Counted from the first letter of the stretch, positions 51,755-61,432 are shown. The stretch is 64,000 nucleotides of DNA from [Mycobacterium] zoologicum (GCF_020172665.1 NZ_CP083985.1:329091-393090); one strand, 5' to 3'. Made by a program: numbers and translations. Notes: a model not told the origin generated them from the sequence alone.

Positions 51755-53548
51755 TCAGTGCACTACTTCCCGTTGCACCGCGTCGATGCGCCGGGTCCAG
51801 CCCCGGGCATCGAGGTACTCCAGCAGTGGGATCATCACCCGCCGGGTGGTGCCCAGTGCCTGGCGGGCTGCGCTGGCGGTGAACGGCTGATCCAACCGGG
51901 CCAGCTCGCGCATCGCCAGGGCCGGTGCCGTCGGTAGCAGCACCAGTTCCTCGCGCAGTCGTAGCAGCCGTCCGGCGCGCTCAGCAGCGGCCAGCTCGCG
52001 GATCCCCAGTCGCAGTTCGGTTAGGTCATCGGATTCCGGAGCATGGAAAGGGGTTGCCGCAAGGCGGGTTTCCAACTCGGCTATCGCGGCTTCGGCCGGC
52101 CCGAGGTCGCCTGCGGTGCTCGGTAGCCGGATCCGCCCGGCATGCTCCTCCAGCCCGGCATCGGTGATAAGCGCGTCCAGCAGTCCCTGATCCGGCAGGG
52201 TGAGCAGTCCCGCCGCTGCCCCGCGAGAAAGCCCGCCCGCCAACGGATCCTGATGCTGTTGCTGCTGCACCGCGTCGATCAGGCGCTGTCGCCATCCGGC
52301 ATAGCGGGACTCATCGACCCACCAGCCGCCGAGAACCCGGACCCCGGCGGGTGCCGGCGAGCAGTTGAAACCCAGCGTCCGCAGCAGTCGTTCACGGACG
52401 GCTCCCCGCCGGCTCACCTCCGCGGCCGGATCCCCGTTCGGATCGAGACCGGCCAGCGCAGCGGCCCGGCGGACTGCATCGCCACGGCGCCGCAGCGTGG
52501 GCGGATCGGCGTCGAGCGTCGTCACTCCGCCCAGGATGCTGCGGGCTCCGGGATCTCGCAGCAGCAGGCGGTCCGGGAGGGACAGCGGCACAGGGTATTC
52601 CAGCGTCAGGCGCGCGTGATCATCGTCGAAACACCGCAGCCTGGCTGGCACGGCGGCGGTGCCGGCGTGGACGACGAGACGCTCGGGTGCGTCATTCAGC
52701 GATGCGCCGGTTTCACGCCGGACGTCGACGACAGCGGTGGTGAACCATGCGTCGGGGGTCACCAGGACGTCGCCGCGTCTTGCGTCACCGGCAGCCACAC
52801 CCCGCAGGTTGACCGCAACCCGGGCGGTGGGGCCGACTGCCGCGTACGGTTCGCCGCAGCTCTGCAGGCCGCGGACCACCACGTCGCGCGGCTCTCCGCG
52901 ATGCACCAACTGCAGGTGATCGCCGACGGTCAGGGTTCCGGCGGTCAGCGTGCCGGTCAGTACAGTCCCCGCGCCGGTGATGCTGAACGATCGATCGACC
53001 CACAGCCGGACCCGTCCGTCCGCGCGGGGTGCTGGCGCCCGGGTCAGCATGTCGTCGAGAACCGCCCGCAGCGCGTCCAGGCCGGTGCTGTCGGCTGCCG
53101 ACACGACGACGAGCGGGGCATCATGCAGGCCGGTCTGAGCGAGTTCGCTTCGGGCCTGTTGTGAGACCTCGTCGATGCGTGCGGCGTCGGCCCGATCAGC
53201 TCGGGTGAGTACCACCAGTCCGTGTGAAATACCCAGGGCGGCAATGGCATCACGATGGTCGCCGGACTGTTCCTGCCATCCTTCGTCGGCGGCGACCACG
53301 AAGCAGACGACTGAGGCGGGCCCCAGGCCGGCCAGGGTGTTGGGCAGGAACCGTTCGTGGCCCGGGACGTCGACGAAGGTCACCTGCTGACCCGATGGCA
53401 GTGCGGTCCAGGCGAATCCGAGGTCGATGGTGAGCCCGCGGCGGCGCTCCTCGGCCCACCGGTCGGGTTCCATTCCGGTCAATGCGCGCGCCAGGGTGGA
53501 TTTGCCGTGATCGACGTGGCCGGCGGTGGCGACGACAAACACGCTCAA
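51755..53548 (-). CDS. selB: Selenocysteine-specific elongation factor SelB
   Basis: 597-residue EF-Tu-like GTPase that carries Sec-tRNA to the ribosome at SECIS-bearing UGA codons. N-terminal G-domain: ATAGHVDHGKSTLARAL (P-loop), FVDVPGHERFLPNTL, and LTRADRADA in place of NKxD. Beta-barrel domains follow (DRSFSITGAGTVLTGTLTAG), and the C-terminal ~200 residues carry the winged helices that bind the SECIS hairpin (LARLDQPFTASAARQALGTT; RRVMIPLLEYLDARGWTRR). The TTG start overlaps the selA stop; a GTG two codons later is an alternative. Confidence 0.94.
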   Translation of the reverse strand: MSVFVVATAGHVDHGKSTLARALTGMEPDRWAEERRRGLTIDLGFAWTALPSGQQVTFVDVPGHERFLPNTLAGLGPASVVCFVVAADEGWQEQSGDHRDAIAALGISHGLVVLTRADRADAARIDEVSQQARSELAQTGLHDAPLVVVSAADSTGLDALRAVLDDMLTRAPAPRADGRVRLWVDRSFSITGAGTVLTGTLTAGTLTVGDHLQLVHRGEPRDVVVRGLQSCGEPYAAVGPTARVAVNLRGVAAGDARRGDVLVTPDAWFTTAVVDVRRETGASLNDAPERLVVHAGTAAVPARLRCFDDDHARLTLEYPVPLSLPDRLLLRDPGARSILGGVTTLDADPPTLRRRGDAVRRAAALAGLDPNGDPAAEVSRRGAVRERLLRTLGFNCSPAPAGVRVLGGWWVDESRYAGWRQRLIDAVQQQQHQDPLAGGLSRGAAAGLLTLPDQGLLDALITDAGLEEHAGRIRLPSTAGDLGPAEAAIAELETRLAATPFHAPESDDLTELRLGIRELAAAERAGRLLRLREELVLLPTAPALAMRELARLDQPFTASAARQALGTTRRVMIPLLEYLDARGWTRRIDAVQREVVH

Positions 53549-54852
53549 CTGATCCGGTCGAGCGCGGCCCGCACCGCGGCGAGTAGCCGCTCGTCGTCGG
53601 CTTCGGGAACGCAGCGCAGATCGAGCAGGCAGGCCCCGTCGTGCACCCTGGGCAGCACCGCGGGGTCACCGAGGCGCAGCGGCGCGGCCACCGCCTCCGG
53701 CAGCCGCACGGCCCAGCCCGGCAACGGGACTCCCGGCGCGCCACCGCCGCCGACCCGGCCGTCGTGTGCGACGACGACGGCCCCGACCGCACCGGCCAGT
53801 CGCTGTGCGCGGGTCTGCAACACCGTGGGGTCGGCATGCAGTGCCCGTACCACCGGCGGCGCGGCGCCGGAGACGGTGGCCTCCAGTGCCGCGAGGGTGA
53901 GTTTGTCGGCGCGCACCGCGCGGGCCAACGGATGGCGGGCCAGCCGGGTCACGATCTCGGTGCGGCCCAGCACCACTCCGGCCTGTGGGCCGCCGAGCAG
54001 CTTGTCCCCACTGGCGGTGATCACGTCGGCGCCGTCGGTAAGGGCGGTGCTCGCATCCGGCTCGCCGGGCAGCAGTGCGTCGGGAGCGAGCAGCCCGCTG
54101 CCGAGGTCAGCCACCAGTGGAACGGCGTATTCGCCTGCCAACGATCGCAATTCACCCAACTCCACCGCCGCGGTGAACCCGCGTACGACGAAGTTGCTGG
54201 GATGAACCTTGAGGATGCAGCCGGTCTGCGGCCCGAGGACTTCGGCGTAGTCACGTAGGTGGGTGCGGTTGGTGGTGCCCACTTCGCGCAGCCTCGCGCC
54301 GGTGGAGGCGATCAGGTCGGGCAACCGGAACCCGGCCCCGATCTCGATCAGCTCACCGCGGCTGACCACCACCTCCTTGCCTGCGGCCAGCGCGGTGGTC
54401 GCCAAAACCAGTGCGGCGGCACCGTTGGTGACCACCAGGGCGTCTTCGGCGGGAGGGCACGCTGCCAGCAGTGCCGCCCGCGCGGCGACACCGCGCGCCG
54501 AGCGGGCCCCGGTGGCCAGGTTCAGCTCGACGTCGACGTAACCGCCGGCCGCCACCAGGGCATCGACCGCGGCGGCCGACAACGGCGCCCGGCCCAGGTT
54601 GGTGTGCACCACCACCCCGGTCGCGTTGAGCACCGGACGCAAAGTGGTCCCTGCGTGTTCTGAAAGCTGTTTCAGTACGGCGTATTCCACCTGATCCGCT
54701 GCCAGTTCACCGCGTCGCGCCCGGTCCTGGGTGTCACGCACCAGTCCGCGCACGACATGTTCGCCGAGTCGGGTGCGGGCGGCGGCCACGCCGGGCAGCA
54801 TCAGCAGCGCGTCGGTGCGCGGAATCGCGCGCCGCGGGTCCACCTCGTTCAC
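53545..54852 (-). CDS. selA: L-seryl-tRNA(Sec) selenium transferase SelA
   Basis: 435-residue PLP enzyme converting Ser-tRNA(Sec) to Sec-tRNA(Sec) with selenophosphate. N-terminal SelA domain (IPRTDALLMLPGVAAARTRL), PVLNATGVVVHTNLGRAPLS, and the PLP-lysine motif ASGDKLLGGPQAGVVLGRTE. GTG at 54852 is chosen because GGAGG lies five bases upstream and any longer frame would translate the selC tRNA gene. It follows selC by 20 bases and overlaps selB, so selC-selA-selB form one transcription unit. Confidence 0.94.
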   Translation of the reverse strand: MNEVDPRRAIPRTDALLMLPGVAAARTRLGEHVVRGLVRDTQDRARRGELAADQVEYAVLKQLSEHAGTTLRPVLNATGVVVHTNLGRAPLSAAAVDALVAAGGYVDVELNLATGARSARGVAARAALLAACPPAEDALVVTNGAAALVLATTALAAGKEVVVSRGELIEIGAGFRLPDLIASTGARLREVGTTNRTHLRDYAEVLGPQTGCILKVHPSNFVVRGFTAAVELGELRSLAGEYAVPLVADLGSGLLAPDALLPGEPDASTALTDGADVITASGDKLLGGPQAGVVLGRTEIVTRLARHPLARAVRADKLTLAALEATVSGAAPPVVRALHADPTVLQTRAQRLAGAVGAVVVAHDGRVGGGGAPGVPLPGWAVRLPEAVAAPLRLGDPAVLPRVHDGACLLDLRCVPEADDERLLAAVRAALDRIS

Positions 54853-54872
54853 TCCCACCTCCTCGACACGAG

Positions 54873-54964
54873 CGGAGGCGGACGGGAATCGAACCCGCCA
54901 GACCGAGTTGCTCGGCCTCACCGGTTTTGAAGACCGGGGAGCCCACCAGGACCCAGACGCCTCC
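54873..54964 (-). tRNA. selC: tRNA-Sec (UCA anticodon)
   Basis: 92-base gene on the minus strand. Anticodon stem/loop CCGGT-CTTCAAA-ACCGG with anticodon TCA reading UGA. Sec-specific features: six-bp D stem GGGTCC/GGGCTC with a four-base TGGT loop, a long eight-bp variable arm (AGGCCGAG-CAA-CTCGGTCT), the T loop TTCGATT, and an acceptor plus T-stem total of 13 bp (7+6 as I pair it). Discriminator base G; CCA is not encoded. It lies directly upstream of selA. Confidence 0.93.
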
Positions 54965-54988
54965 CTGCGTCGATGACGACGCGGTGAC

Positions 54989-54995
54989 TAGCCTA
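54989..54995. promoter_or_regulatory. Overlapping divergent -10 boxes for selD and selC
   Basis: TAGCCTA: read forward, TAGCCT is six bases from the selD ATG (leaderless); read in reverse, TAGGCT is a -10 box about 25 bases before the tRNA-Sec gene. The whole divergent gap is only 36 bases. Confidence 0.5.
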
Positions 54996-55000
54996 AGCCG

Positions 55001-55990
55001 ATGGGCCCGGCAAAGCGCATCCGATTGACCGGCTACGCGCATGGTGGCGGCTGCGCGTGCAAGATCCCGCCCGGCGAGCTGGAAGATGCGGTGCGTGGCC
55101 TGACCGGCCAATCCGGGGGCCGGGTGCTGGTGGGCCTTGACGACGGCGACGATGCCGCGGCGGTATTGGTGCGCGACGACCTGGCCGTGCTGTCCACCGC
55201 GGACTTCTTCACCCCGGTGGTGGATGACGCCTACGACTGGGGGCGAATCGCCGCCGCCAACGCGCTGTCGGATATCTACGCAATGGGCGGAGAGCCGATG
55301 GTCGCGATCAATCTGGTCGGTTGGCCGCGTGAGACGTTGCCGATGGAACTGATGACCGAGGTACTGCGCGGTGGGCTGGCGGTGGCGGCGCAGGCGGGGT
55401 GCCCGGTGATCGGGGGACACTCCATCGACGATCCGGAGCCGAAGTACGGCATGGCGGTCACCGGGGTGGCGGATCCGAATCGCTTGCTGCGCAACGACGC
55501 CGCGCGAGCGGGCCAACCGCTGACGTTGACCAAGCCGATCGGGGTGGGGCTGCTCAACAACCGGCACAAGGCCACCGGCGAAGTGTTCGGCGAGGCGATC
55601 GCCACCATGATCGCGCTGAACCGCGACGCAGCGGTGGCCGCGGTGTCGGCCGGGTTGCGCGCCGCCACCGACGTCACCGGGTTCGGGCTCCTCGGCCACC
55701 TCTACAAGCTGTGCCGGGCCTCCGGCATCGGCGCGGTGATCGACCGCGCGGCGGTGCCGGTGATCGAGGGCGCTAGCGACGCGCTGCGCGACGGATTCGT
55801 CTCCGGCGGCACCCGGCGCAACCTCGACTGGGTGCGCCCGCACCTGCGCCCCGGACCCGGCGTGACCGAGGACGACCTGCTTCTGCTGGCCGACGCGCAG
55901 ACTTCGGGAGGCCTGCTGGTGGTCGGCGAGGTTTCCGGGTATCCGGTGATCGGGCATACCGTGAGCGGAACCGGTATCGCGGTGCGATGA
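55001..55990 (+). CDS. selD: Selenide, water dikinase (selenophosphate synthetase) SelD
   Basis: 329-residue ATP-dependent enzyme making selenophosphate from selenide, the donor for SelA. The catalytic loop GYAHGGGCACK has Cys18 where some organisms have Sec, Cys20 and Lys21. DLAVLSTADFFTPVVDDAYD, GRIAAANALSDIYAMGG and ATDVTGFGLLGHLYKLC are further SelD signatures. The gene is divergent from selC with a 36-base shared promoter region. Confidence 0.95.
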   Translation: MGPAKRIRLTGYAHGGGCACKIPPGELEDAVRGLTGQSGGRVLVGLDDGDDAAAVLVRDDLAVLSTADFFTPVVDDAYDWGRIAAANALSDIYAMGGEPMVAINLVGWPRETLPMELMTEVLRGGLAVAAQAGCPVIGGHSIDDPEPKYGMAVTGVADPNRLLRNDAARAGQPLTLTKPIGVGLLNNRHKATGEVFGEAIATMIALNRDAAVAAVSAGLRAATDVTGFGLLGHLYKLCRASGIGAVIDRAAVPVIEGASDALRDGFVSGGTRRNLDWVRPHLRPGPGVTEDDLLLLADAQTSGGLLVVGEVSGYPVIGHTVSGTGIAVR

Positions 55991-55999
55991 GGATGTGCG

Positions 56000-56212
56000 A
56001 TGAGTGAATTCAACGTGGGTGATCACGTGCGGTGGAACTCCGAGGCCGGGTATGTGACCGGCCGGATCACCAAGGTCCACACCGCGGACACCGACTACAA
56101 GGGGCATCGCCGGCACTGCAGCCCGGACGACCCGCAGTATGAGATCAAGAGCGACAAGACCGACCACATCGCCATGCACAAGGGATCGGCGCTGCACAAG
56201 ATGACCGATTAG
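56000..56212 (+). CDS. DUF2945 / hypervirulence-associated TUDOR-domain protein
   Basis: 70-residue protein of the DUF2945 (HVA1) family: FNVGDHVRWNSEAGYVTGRI and the HCSPDDPQYEIKSDKTDHIA / MHKGSALHK halves give a small beta-barrel with conserved basic C-terminus. Function uncharacterised. It starts nine bases after selD and is preceded by GAGGATG, so it is cotranscribed with selD, although no selenium link is known. Confidence 0.85.
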   Translation: MSEFNVGDHVRWNSEAGYVTGRITKVHTADTDYKGHRRHCSPDDPQYEIKSDKTDHIAMHKGSALHKMTD

Positions 56213-56216
56213 TCGG

Positions 56217-57257
56217 CTACCCGGCCGTGGTGATCGAATCGTCGGTGATCCCCGCGGCACGGCGCGCCGCCAGCCGGCGCTTCTGCGGCTCGATGGTGTA
56301 GCGCGGATCCTTCGCCGAGGCGATCCCGGCCTCGAACACCCCGAACCGGGTGAGTGCCGACGCCGCCAGCAGCGCCAGACCGGACAAAGCCGCCACGAAG
56401 CGGTGCCGCCCGCCCAGCAGTGTCCCGATGCCGCCGGCCACCGCCAACCGTTCGCTGGCCCGCAGCATCGCCCCGGCCCGCCCCTGATGCAGCGGCTCGG
56501 CGGCCACCGGGTCCATCCGCTGCTCCATGACCCGGGTGGCGATCACGTCGCCGAGGACGCCGAGCACCGCCAGGCGTCGAGCCGGCCCGGCCTCGGCCAC
56601 CGGCGTGGTCAGCATCGCCAGGCCGCCGGAGGCCAGGCCGGCCGAACTGACGAACACGAAGGGCAGGTCCCGATGGGCCCCGTGCCAGGTCGGGGTTGCG
56701 GTGTCGCCCAGCAGCACTGCGGTATATACCGCCAGCGGTGCCGCGAACACCGCCGCCTCCAATCCGGCCGGGCCCTCCACCGCGCGCAGCACACCGCGCA
56801 GCGGACCCAGCGGCAGCCGCCCGCCGGTCAGCCGGTCGACCTCTGCGGCCGCGGCCACACCCGCACCGGTGCTGAACGCCGACAGGACCCACGACCCCAC
56901 GCTCATCGGTGAGGTCAGCTTGATGGTGCGCAGCATGTTGACGAACCGCTCCGGGCGGCCCAGATCGCTGATCAGCGCCGCCGCGCTCAAGATCACCGCC
57001 GCCAGTGCTGCCAGCCGGGAGTTGCGCCGCAGCACCTTTCGCCCGGTCAACTGGGCGCCGGCGGCCAGCAGGCCCGACCCGCCCGCAACCCCGCCGAGGA
57101 ACAGATACGCGGCGATCTCGTGCGACCACGGCGCGGGTTTGACCACCGGCCGGCCGTAGTAGGAGCTGAACGCCACGTCGGGCACCATCGGCATCTCGCG
57201 GCCGCCGTCACCCCCGCCGCGACGCCGACCCCGCCTGGGCTGCTGCTGGGTACTCAT
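56217..57257 (-). CDS. NrfD/PsrC-type membrane subunit of formate dehydrogenase
   Basis: 346-residue polytopic protein of the polysulfide reductase NrfD family, about eight hydrophobic helices after a basic N-terminus (PRRGRRRGGGDGGRE). Conserved PWSHEIAAYLFLGGVAGGSG lies at the first helix, SDLGRPERFVNMLR after it, and the family's quinone-site region in between. It is a heme-free membrane anchor that would deliver electrons from FdhB to menaquinone. ATG overlaps the fdhB stop (ATGA), making it the last gene of fdhA-fdhB-nrfD. Confidence 0.87.
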   Translation of the reverse strand: MSTQQQPRRGRRRGGGDGGREMPMVPDVAFSSYYGRPVVKPAPWSHEIAAYLFLGGVAGGSGLLAAGAQLTGRKVLRRNSRLAALAAVILSAAALISDLGRPERFVNMLRTIKLTSPMSVGSWVLSAFSTGAGVAAAAEVDRLTGGRLPLGPLRGVLRAVEGPAGLEAAVFAAPLAVYTAVLLGDTATPTWHGAHRDLPFVFVSSAGLASGGLAMLTTPVAEAGPARRLAVLGVLGDVIATRVMEQRMDPVAAEPLHQGRAGAMLRASERLAVAGGIGTLLGGRHRFVAALSGLALLAASALTRFGVFEAGIASAKDPRYTIEPQKRRLAARRAAGITDDSITTAG

Positions 57258-58207
57258 CGTCGCCTCCCCAGAAACGCCACCGCCACCGCGCCGATCATCC
57301 CGGCGGCGGCCAGTCCGGCCCGCCGGAACATCTCCGGCAGGTCCGCGGTGCCCACCCGTGGGTCGGGCGGCAGGCCGTACACCTCCGGTTCGTCGAGCAG
57401 CAAAAAGACCGACCCGGTGCCGCCGACGCCGTCATTGGCATTGGCGCCGTAGAGCCGGGCCTCGGTGCGGCCCTGCGCGTGCAGTCGGGCAACCCGCTCC
57501 CGGCCTTCGGCGACGAGATCGTCGTGGTCGCCGAACTTGATCGACTCGGTCGGACAGGTTTTCGCGCAGGCCGGAATCTCGTCGTCGACCAGACGGTCGT
57601 AGCACATGGTGCACTTCTGGGCGATACCAGCGCGTTCGGCCGACACGCCCGCCGTGCCGTCGGGTCGGCGCTCGATCACGCCGAACGGACACGCCGGCAC
57701 ACAGTTGCCGCAGCCGTTACAGATGTCGTCCTGCACCACCACGGTGCCGAACTCGGTGCGGAACAACGATCCCGTCGGGCAGACGTCGAGGCACCCGGCA
57801 TGCGTGCAGTGCTTGCAGACGTCCGAGGACATCAGCCAGCGGAACTGATCGGTGTCGGGCGGAGTGAGATCCGTTGCCGCACCGGGCATCTTCGGCATTC
57901 CCAGGTCGATCAGCTGCCGTCCGCTCTCCCGCGCCTCGGCGATGGCGTCGCGGCCCTGCTCGATGAACGCCACGTGCCGCCAGGTGTTGGCGCCCAGCGC
58001 GCCGGTGTTGTCATAGGACGACCCGAGCAGCTCCAGGTCACCGTCGGCCGGATTGTGGTTCCACTCCTTGCAGGCGACCTCGCAGGCTTTGCAGCCGATA
58101 CAGATCGAGGTGTCGGTCAGGAACCCCTTGCGCGGGTGCCGCTTTCCGGATATCTCGGACCACCCGGCGTCGGCGGCGGGGTCGGTAGGTCCGGACAGTT
58201 GGCCCAT
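57254..58207 (-). CDS. fdhB: Formate dehydrogenase iron-sulfur subunit FdhB
   Basis: 317-residue four-cluster ferredoxin-like subunit. Cys motifs in order: CIGCKACEVACKEW, CKHCTHAGCLDVCPTG, CNGCGNCVPACPFG and CTMCYDRLVDDEIPACAKTC, each giving ligands for [4Fe-4S] clusters. A C-terminal hydrophobic segment (~285-310, AGLAAAGMIGAVAVAFLGRR) is a possible membrane anchor. It links the molybdenum/tungsten subunit to the NrfD-type protein. Its ATG shares one base with the fdhA stop (TGATG). Confidence 0.92.
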   Translation of the reverse strand: MGQLSGPTDPAADAGWSEISGKRHPRKGFLTDTSICIGCKACEVACKEWNHNPADGDLELLGSSYDNTGALGANTWRHVAFIEQGRDAIAEARESGRQLIDLGMPKMPGAATDLTPPDTDQFRWLMSSDVCKHCTHAGCLDVCPTGSLFRTEFGTVVVQDDICNGCGNCVPACPFGVIERRPDGTAGVSAERAGIAQKCTMCYDRLVDDEIPACAKTCPTESIKFGDHDDLVAEGRERVARLHAQGRTEARLYGANANDGVGGTGSVFLLLDEPEVYGLPPDPRVGTADLPEMFRRAGLAAAGMIGAVAVAFLGRRR

Positions 58208-61200
58208 CAGTTCTGCCTCTCCGGATCGGTGTTGCCGGTCTCAGGTGTTGCGCCGGAACGACTTTGGTACTCGGCGACTAGTCGCAGCAGTGCCTCGCCA
58301 TGCGGCCGGCGGCCCGGGCGGATGTCGCACGAACCGGCCTTGGACTCCTGGATCTGCACGTTGGGATCCAGGGTCACCCCGAGCAGGTCGTTGGCGGCGT
58401 CTCCACTGACCACCGCGTCGCCCCCGACGCCCCAGTGGTATGGCAGCCCGATCTGGTGCACCGTGTGCCCGCCCACCACCAGTGGCGTCATCCGATCGGT
58501 CACCAGCACGCGAGCCTCGATCGCCGCTCGCGGCGAGATGATGGTGGCCCAGCCGTAGTTCTCCAGGCCCCGTTCGGCGGCCAGCGCCGGCGACACTTCG
58601 CAGAACATCTCCGGCTGCAGCTCGGCCAGGTACGGCAGCCAGCGGCTCATCCCGCCGGCGGTGTGGTGTTCGGTCAGCCGATAGGTGGTGAACACGTAGG
58701 GGTAGACGTCGGCACCCGGCTCCCCGGCGCTGGGGGCGGACAGATTGTCCTTGCGGGGGAAGGTGATTCGGGCAGGGTTGCGCTGTTGCGCGTGCAGCGC
58801 GTTGACCACGGGGGATTCCTGCGGTTCGTAGTGCGTGGGCAGTGGTCCGTCGACGACGCCCTTGGGCGCGAACAGCCAGCCCTTGCCGTCGGGCTGCATC
58901 ACGAACGGGTCGTCGCCGCCCAACGCGGCCGGTCCACCGGCCGCCGGATCACCCGACGATCCCGGGGCGCGGTCGATCACGAAGTCAGGCACGTCATCGC
59001 CCACCCAGCGGCCCTGTTCGGGATCCCACCACACGTAGCGTTTGCGCTCACTCCACGGCACCCCATCCGGGTCGGCAGAGGCCCGGTTGTACAGGATCCG
59101 GCGATCGGCCGGCCAGGCCCAGCCCCACTGCGACTGGGTGCGGCCCGGCCCGCCACGGTGCACCCGGCGGGCGGCCTGATTGACCCCGCCGGCGTACACG
59201 CCGCTGTAGATCCAGCAGCCGGCGGCGGTGGAACCGTCGGCGCGCAGTTCGGTGAAACCCGACAGGCACCGGCCGGCCTCGCCGCCGGTCAGGTGGTGGC
59301 CGTTGATCTCAGCGAGCACGAACTGCGGATCGGGATCGCCGTGCTCGTCGACGGGATAGTCCCAGACCAGGTCCAGCAGCGGCCGGTCCCGCGGATCGGT
59401 CGACCCGGCCAGCTTGGCGCGAATCCGGTTGCCCAGCTCGACGAAGAACGCCAGCTCGCTGATGGCATCCCCCGGCGGTTCGACGGCCTTGTGCCGCCAC
59501 TGCAGCAGTCGCTGGGTCTGGGTGAACGTCCCGGCCTTCTCCACGTGGCTGGCCGCCGGCAGGAAGAACACCTCGGTGTCGATGTCCTGCGCGCGCAGCT
59601 CGCCGGAGGCGATCTCCGGTCCGTCCTTCCACCAGGTGGCCGACTCGATCAGATTCAGATCACGGACCACCAGCCATTTCAGGTGCGACATGCCCAGCCG
59701 CTGCTGGCGGCCGTTGGCCGATCCGACGGCCGGGTTCTGGCCGAGCAGGAAGTAGCCCTGCACCTCGTCGTCGAGCATCCCGGTGACGGTCTGATAGGTG
59801 CCGTGCGCGCCGGTCAGCCGCGGCAGATAGTCGAAGCCCCAGTCGTTTTCGGCATGCGCGGCCTCGCCCCACCACGCCTTGAGCAAGCTCACGGCGTAGG
59901 CGTCGGCGTTGGCCCAGAATCCCTTCTGCTGCTTGGAGGCGACGGCGGCCAGGTAGTCCGCCAGGGTGTCGTGCTTGCCGGCCTGCGGCATCGGCAGATA
60001 GCCGGGCAGCATGTCGAACAGCGTCGGGATGTCGGTGGAGCCCTGGATGCTGGCGTGCCCACGCAGCGCCATGATCCCGCCGCCCGGCCGGCCCACGTTG
60101 CCCAGCAGCAACTGCAGGATCGCGGCGGTGCGGATGTACTGGGCGCCCAGGGTGTGCTGGGTCCAGCCGACGGCGTAGGCGAAGCAGGTGGTGCGCTCCC
60201 GCCCCGAATTGGCCGTCACCGCGGCGGCCAGGTAGTCGAATGCGGCCCCGTCGATGCCGCAGACCTCGCGGACCATGTCGCGGGTATAGCGGGCGTAGTG
60301 CCGCTTGAGGATCTGGAACACCGTGCGCGGGTGCTGCAGTGTCACGTCGGTCACCGGCGAGCCGGCCGCGTCTCGTTGATAGGCCCATGTCGCGTTGTCG
60401 TAGCTGCCGGTGGTCGGGTCGAACCCGGAGAACAGCCCACCCAGGTCCTCGGTGTCGCGGAAGTCCTCACCGACCAGCGTCGCGGCGTTGGTGTAGGCCA
60501 GCACGTAGTCAACGAACCACAGGCCCTCGGTGAGGATGTGGTTGATCAGCGCACCCAGCAGCACCACGTCGGATCCGGCCCGGATCGGAATGTGCTTGTC
60601 GCACACCGCTGATGTGCGGGTGAAGCGCGGATCGACGTGGATCACCACCGCGCCACGGGCTTTGGCCTCGGCCACCCACTGGAATCCCACCGGATGGCAT
60701 TCGGCCATGTTCGAGCCCTGGATGACAATGCAGTCGGCATTGGCCATGTCTTGCAGGAATTGTGTCGCCCCACCGCGACCGAAGGAGGCTCCCAGACCGG
60801 GAACCGTGGCGGAGTGTCAAATACGAGCTTGGTTGTCTATCTGTATGACACCGGCGGCGGTGAAGAGCTTCTTGATGACGTAGTTCTCTTCGTTGTCCAG
60901 CGTGGCGCCACCCAGCGAGGCGATGCCCATGGTGCGGTGCAGTAGGCGCCCATTTTCGTCGGCGTCCTGCCAGGTGTCACGCCGCGAGGCGATGAATCGG
61001 TCGGCCACCATGTCGATCGCGACGTCGAGCTCCAGCGGCTGCCAGTCGGTGGCCCGCGGCGCGCGGTAGAGCACGGTGATCTGCCGGCCGGGGGAGTTCA
61101 CCAATTGCTCGCTGGCTGCGCCCTTCGGGCACAACCGGCCCCGGGAGATCGGCGAGTCCGGATCGCCCTCGATGCCGACGACCTTCTCGTCTTTGACGTA

Positions 61201-61383
61201 GACGCGTTGGCCGCAGCCCACCGCACAGTACGGGCAGACGCTGGCCACCACTCGGTCGGCGGTCGCGGTTCGTGGGGTGGTTTCGCGGGTGTGTTCGGAG
61301 GTCACCGCGGGGCCGCGGCCCAGCAGGTCACCGGTGCGCAGTTGCCGGATCACCGGCCAGCCAAGGAACTTTCGCTCACTCAT
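58207..61383 (-). CDS. fdhA: Selenocysteine-containing formate dehydrogenase alpha subunit FdhA
   Basis: 1058-residue molybdopterin (bis-MGD) enzyme oxidising formate to CO2. TGA at 60817-60819 is decoded as selenocysteine (residue 189) in the diagnostic context NQARI-U-HSATVPGLGASFGRG, where other FDHs have Sec or Cys as the metal ligand. The N-terminal [4Fe-4S] site is CPYCAVGCGQ plus GRLCPKG, and the molybdopterin domains run to the C-terminus (FTTYRLTEHHTAGGMSRWLP). No twin-arginine signal is seen at the N-terminus. A TAGGCT box lies six bases before the ATG. A SECIS hairpin follows the TGA. Treating the TGA as a stop would wrongly give two genes. Confidence 0.94.
60787..60819 (-). promoter_or_regulatory. 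SECIS element with UGA (Sec) codon of fdhA
   Basis: UGA (60817-60819), 11 bases, then the hairpin GGUUCCC-GGUCU-GGGAGCC (60805-60787): seven base pairs including one G-U, and a five-base GGUCU loop. The loop and the 11-base spacing equal those of the E. coli fdhF SECIS as I remember it. This is the binding site for SelB. Confidence 0.9.
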
Positions 61384-61389
61384 TGTCCG

Positions 61390-61395
61390 AGCCTA
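61390..61395 (-). promoter_or_regulatory. -10 box TAGGCT, leaderless fdhA
   Basis: TANNNT hexamer six bases before the fdhA ATG, in the 49-base gap divergent from fdhD. Confidence 0.55.
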
Positions 61396-61432
61396 ACCGC
61401 GGCGCACCCCGCCGGCGAGCATGATGGGGAAC

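Noticed and set aside
58207..60747. Independent molybdopterin oxidoreductase gene starting at the ATG at 60747
   Set aside because: It lacks the active-site segment, has no ribosome-binding site, and is in frame with the upstream part across a TGA in the canonical FDH selenocysteine context with a SECIS hairpin.
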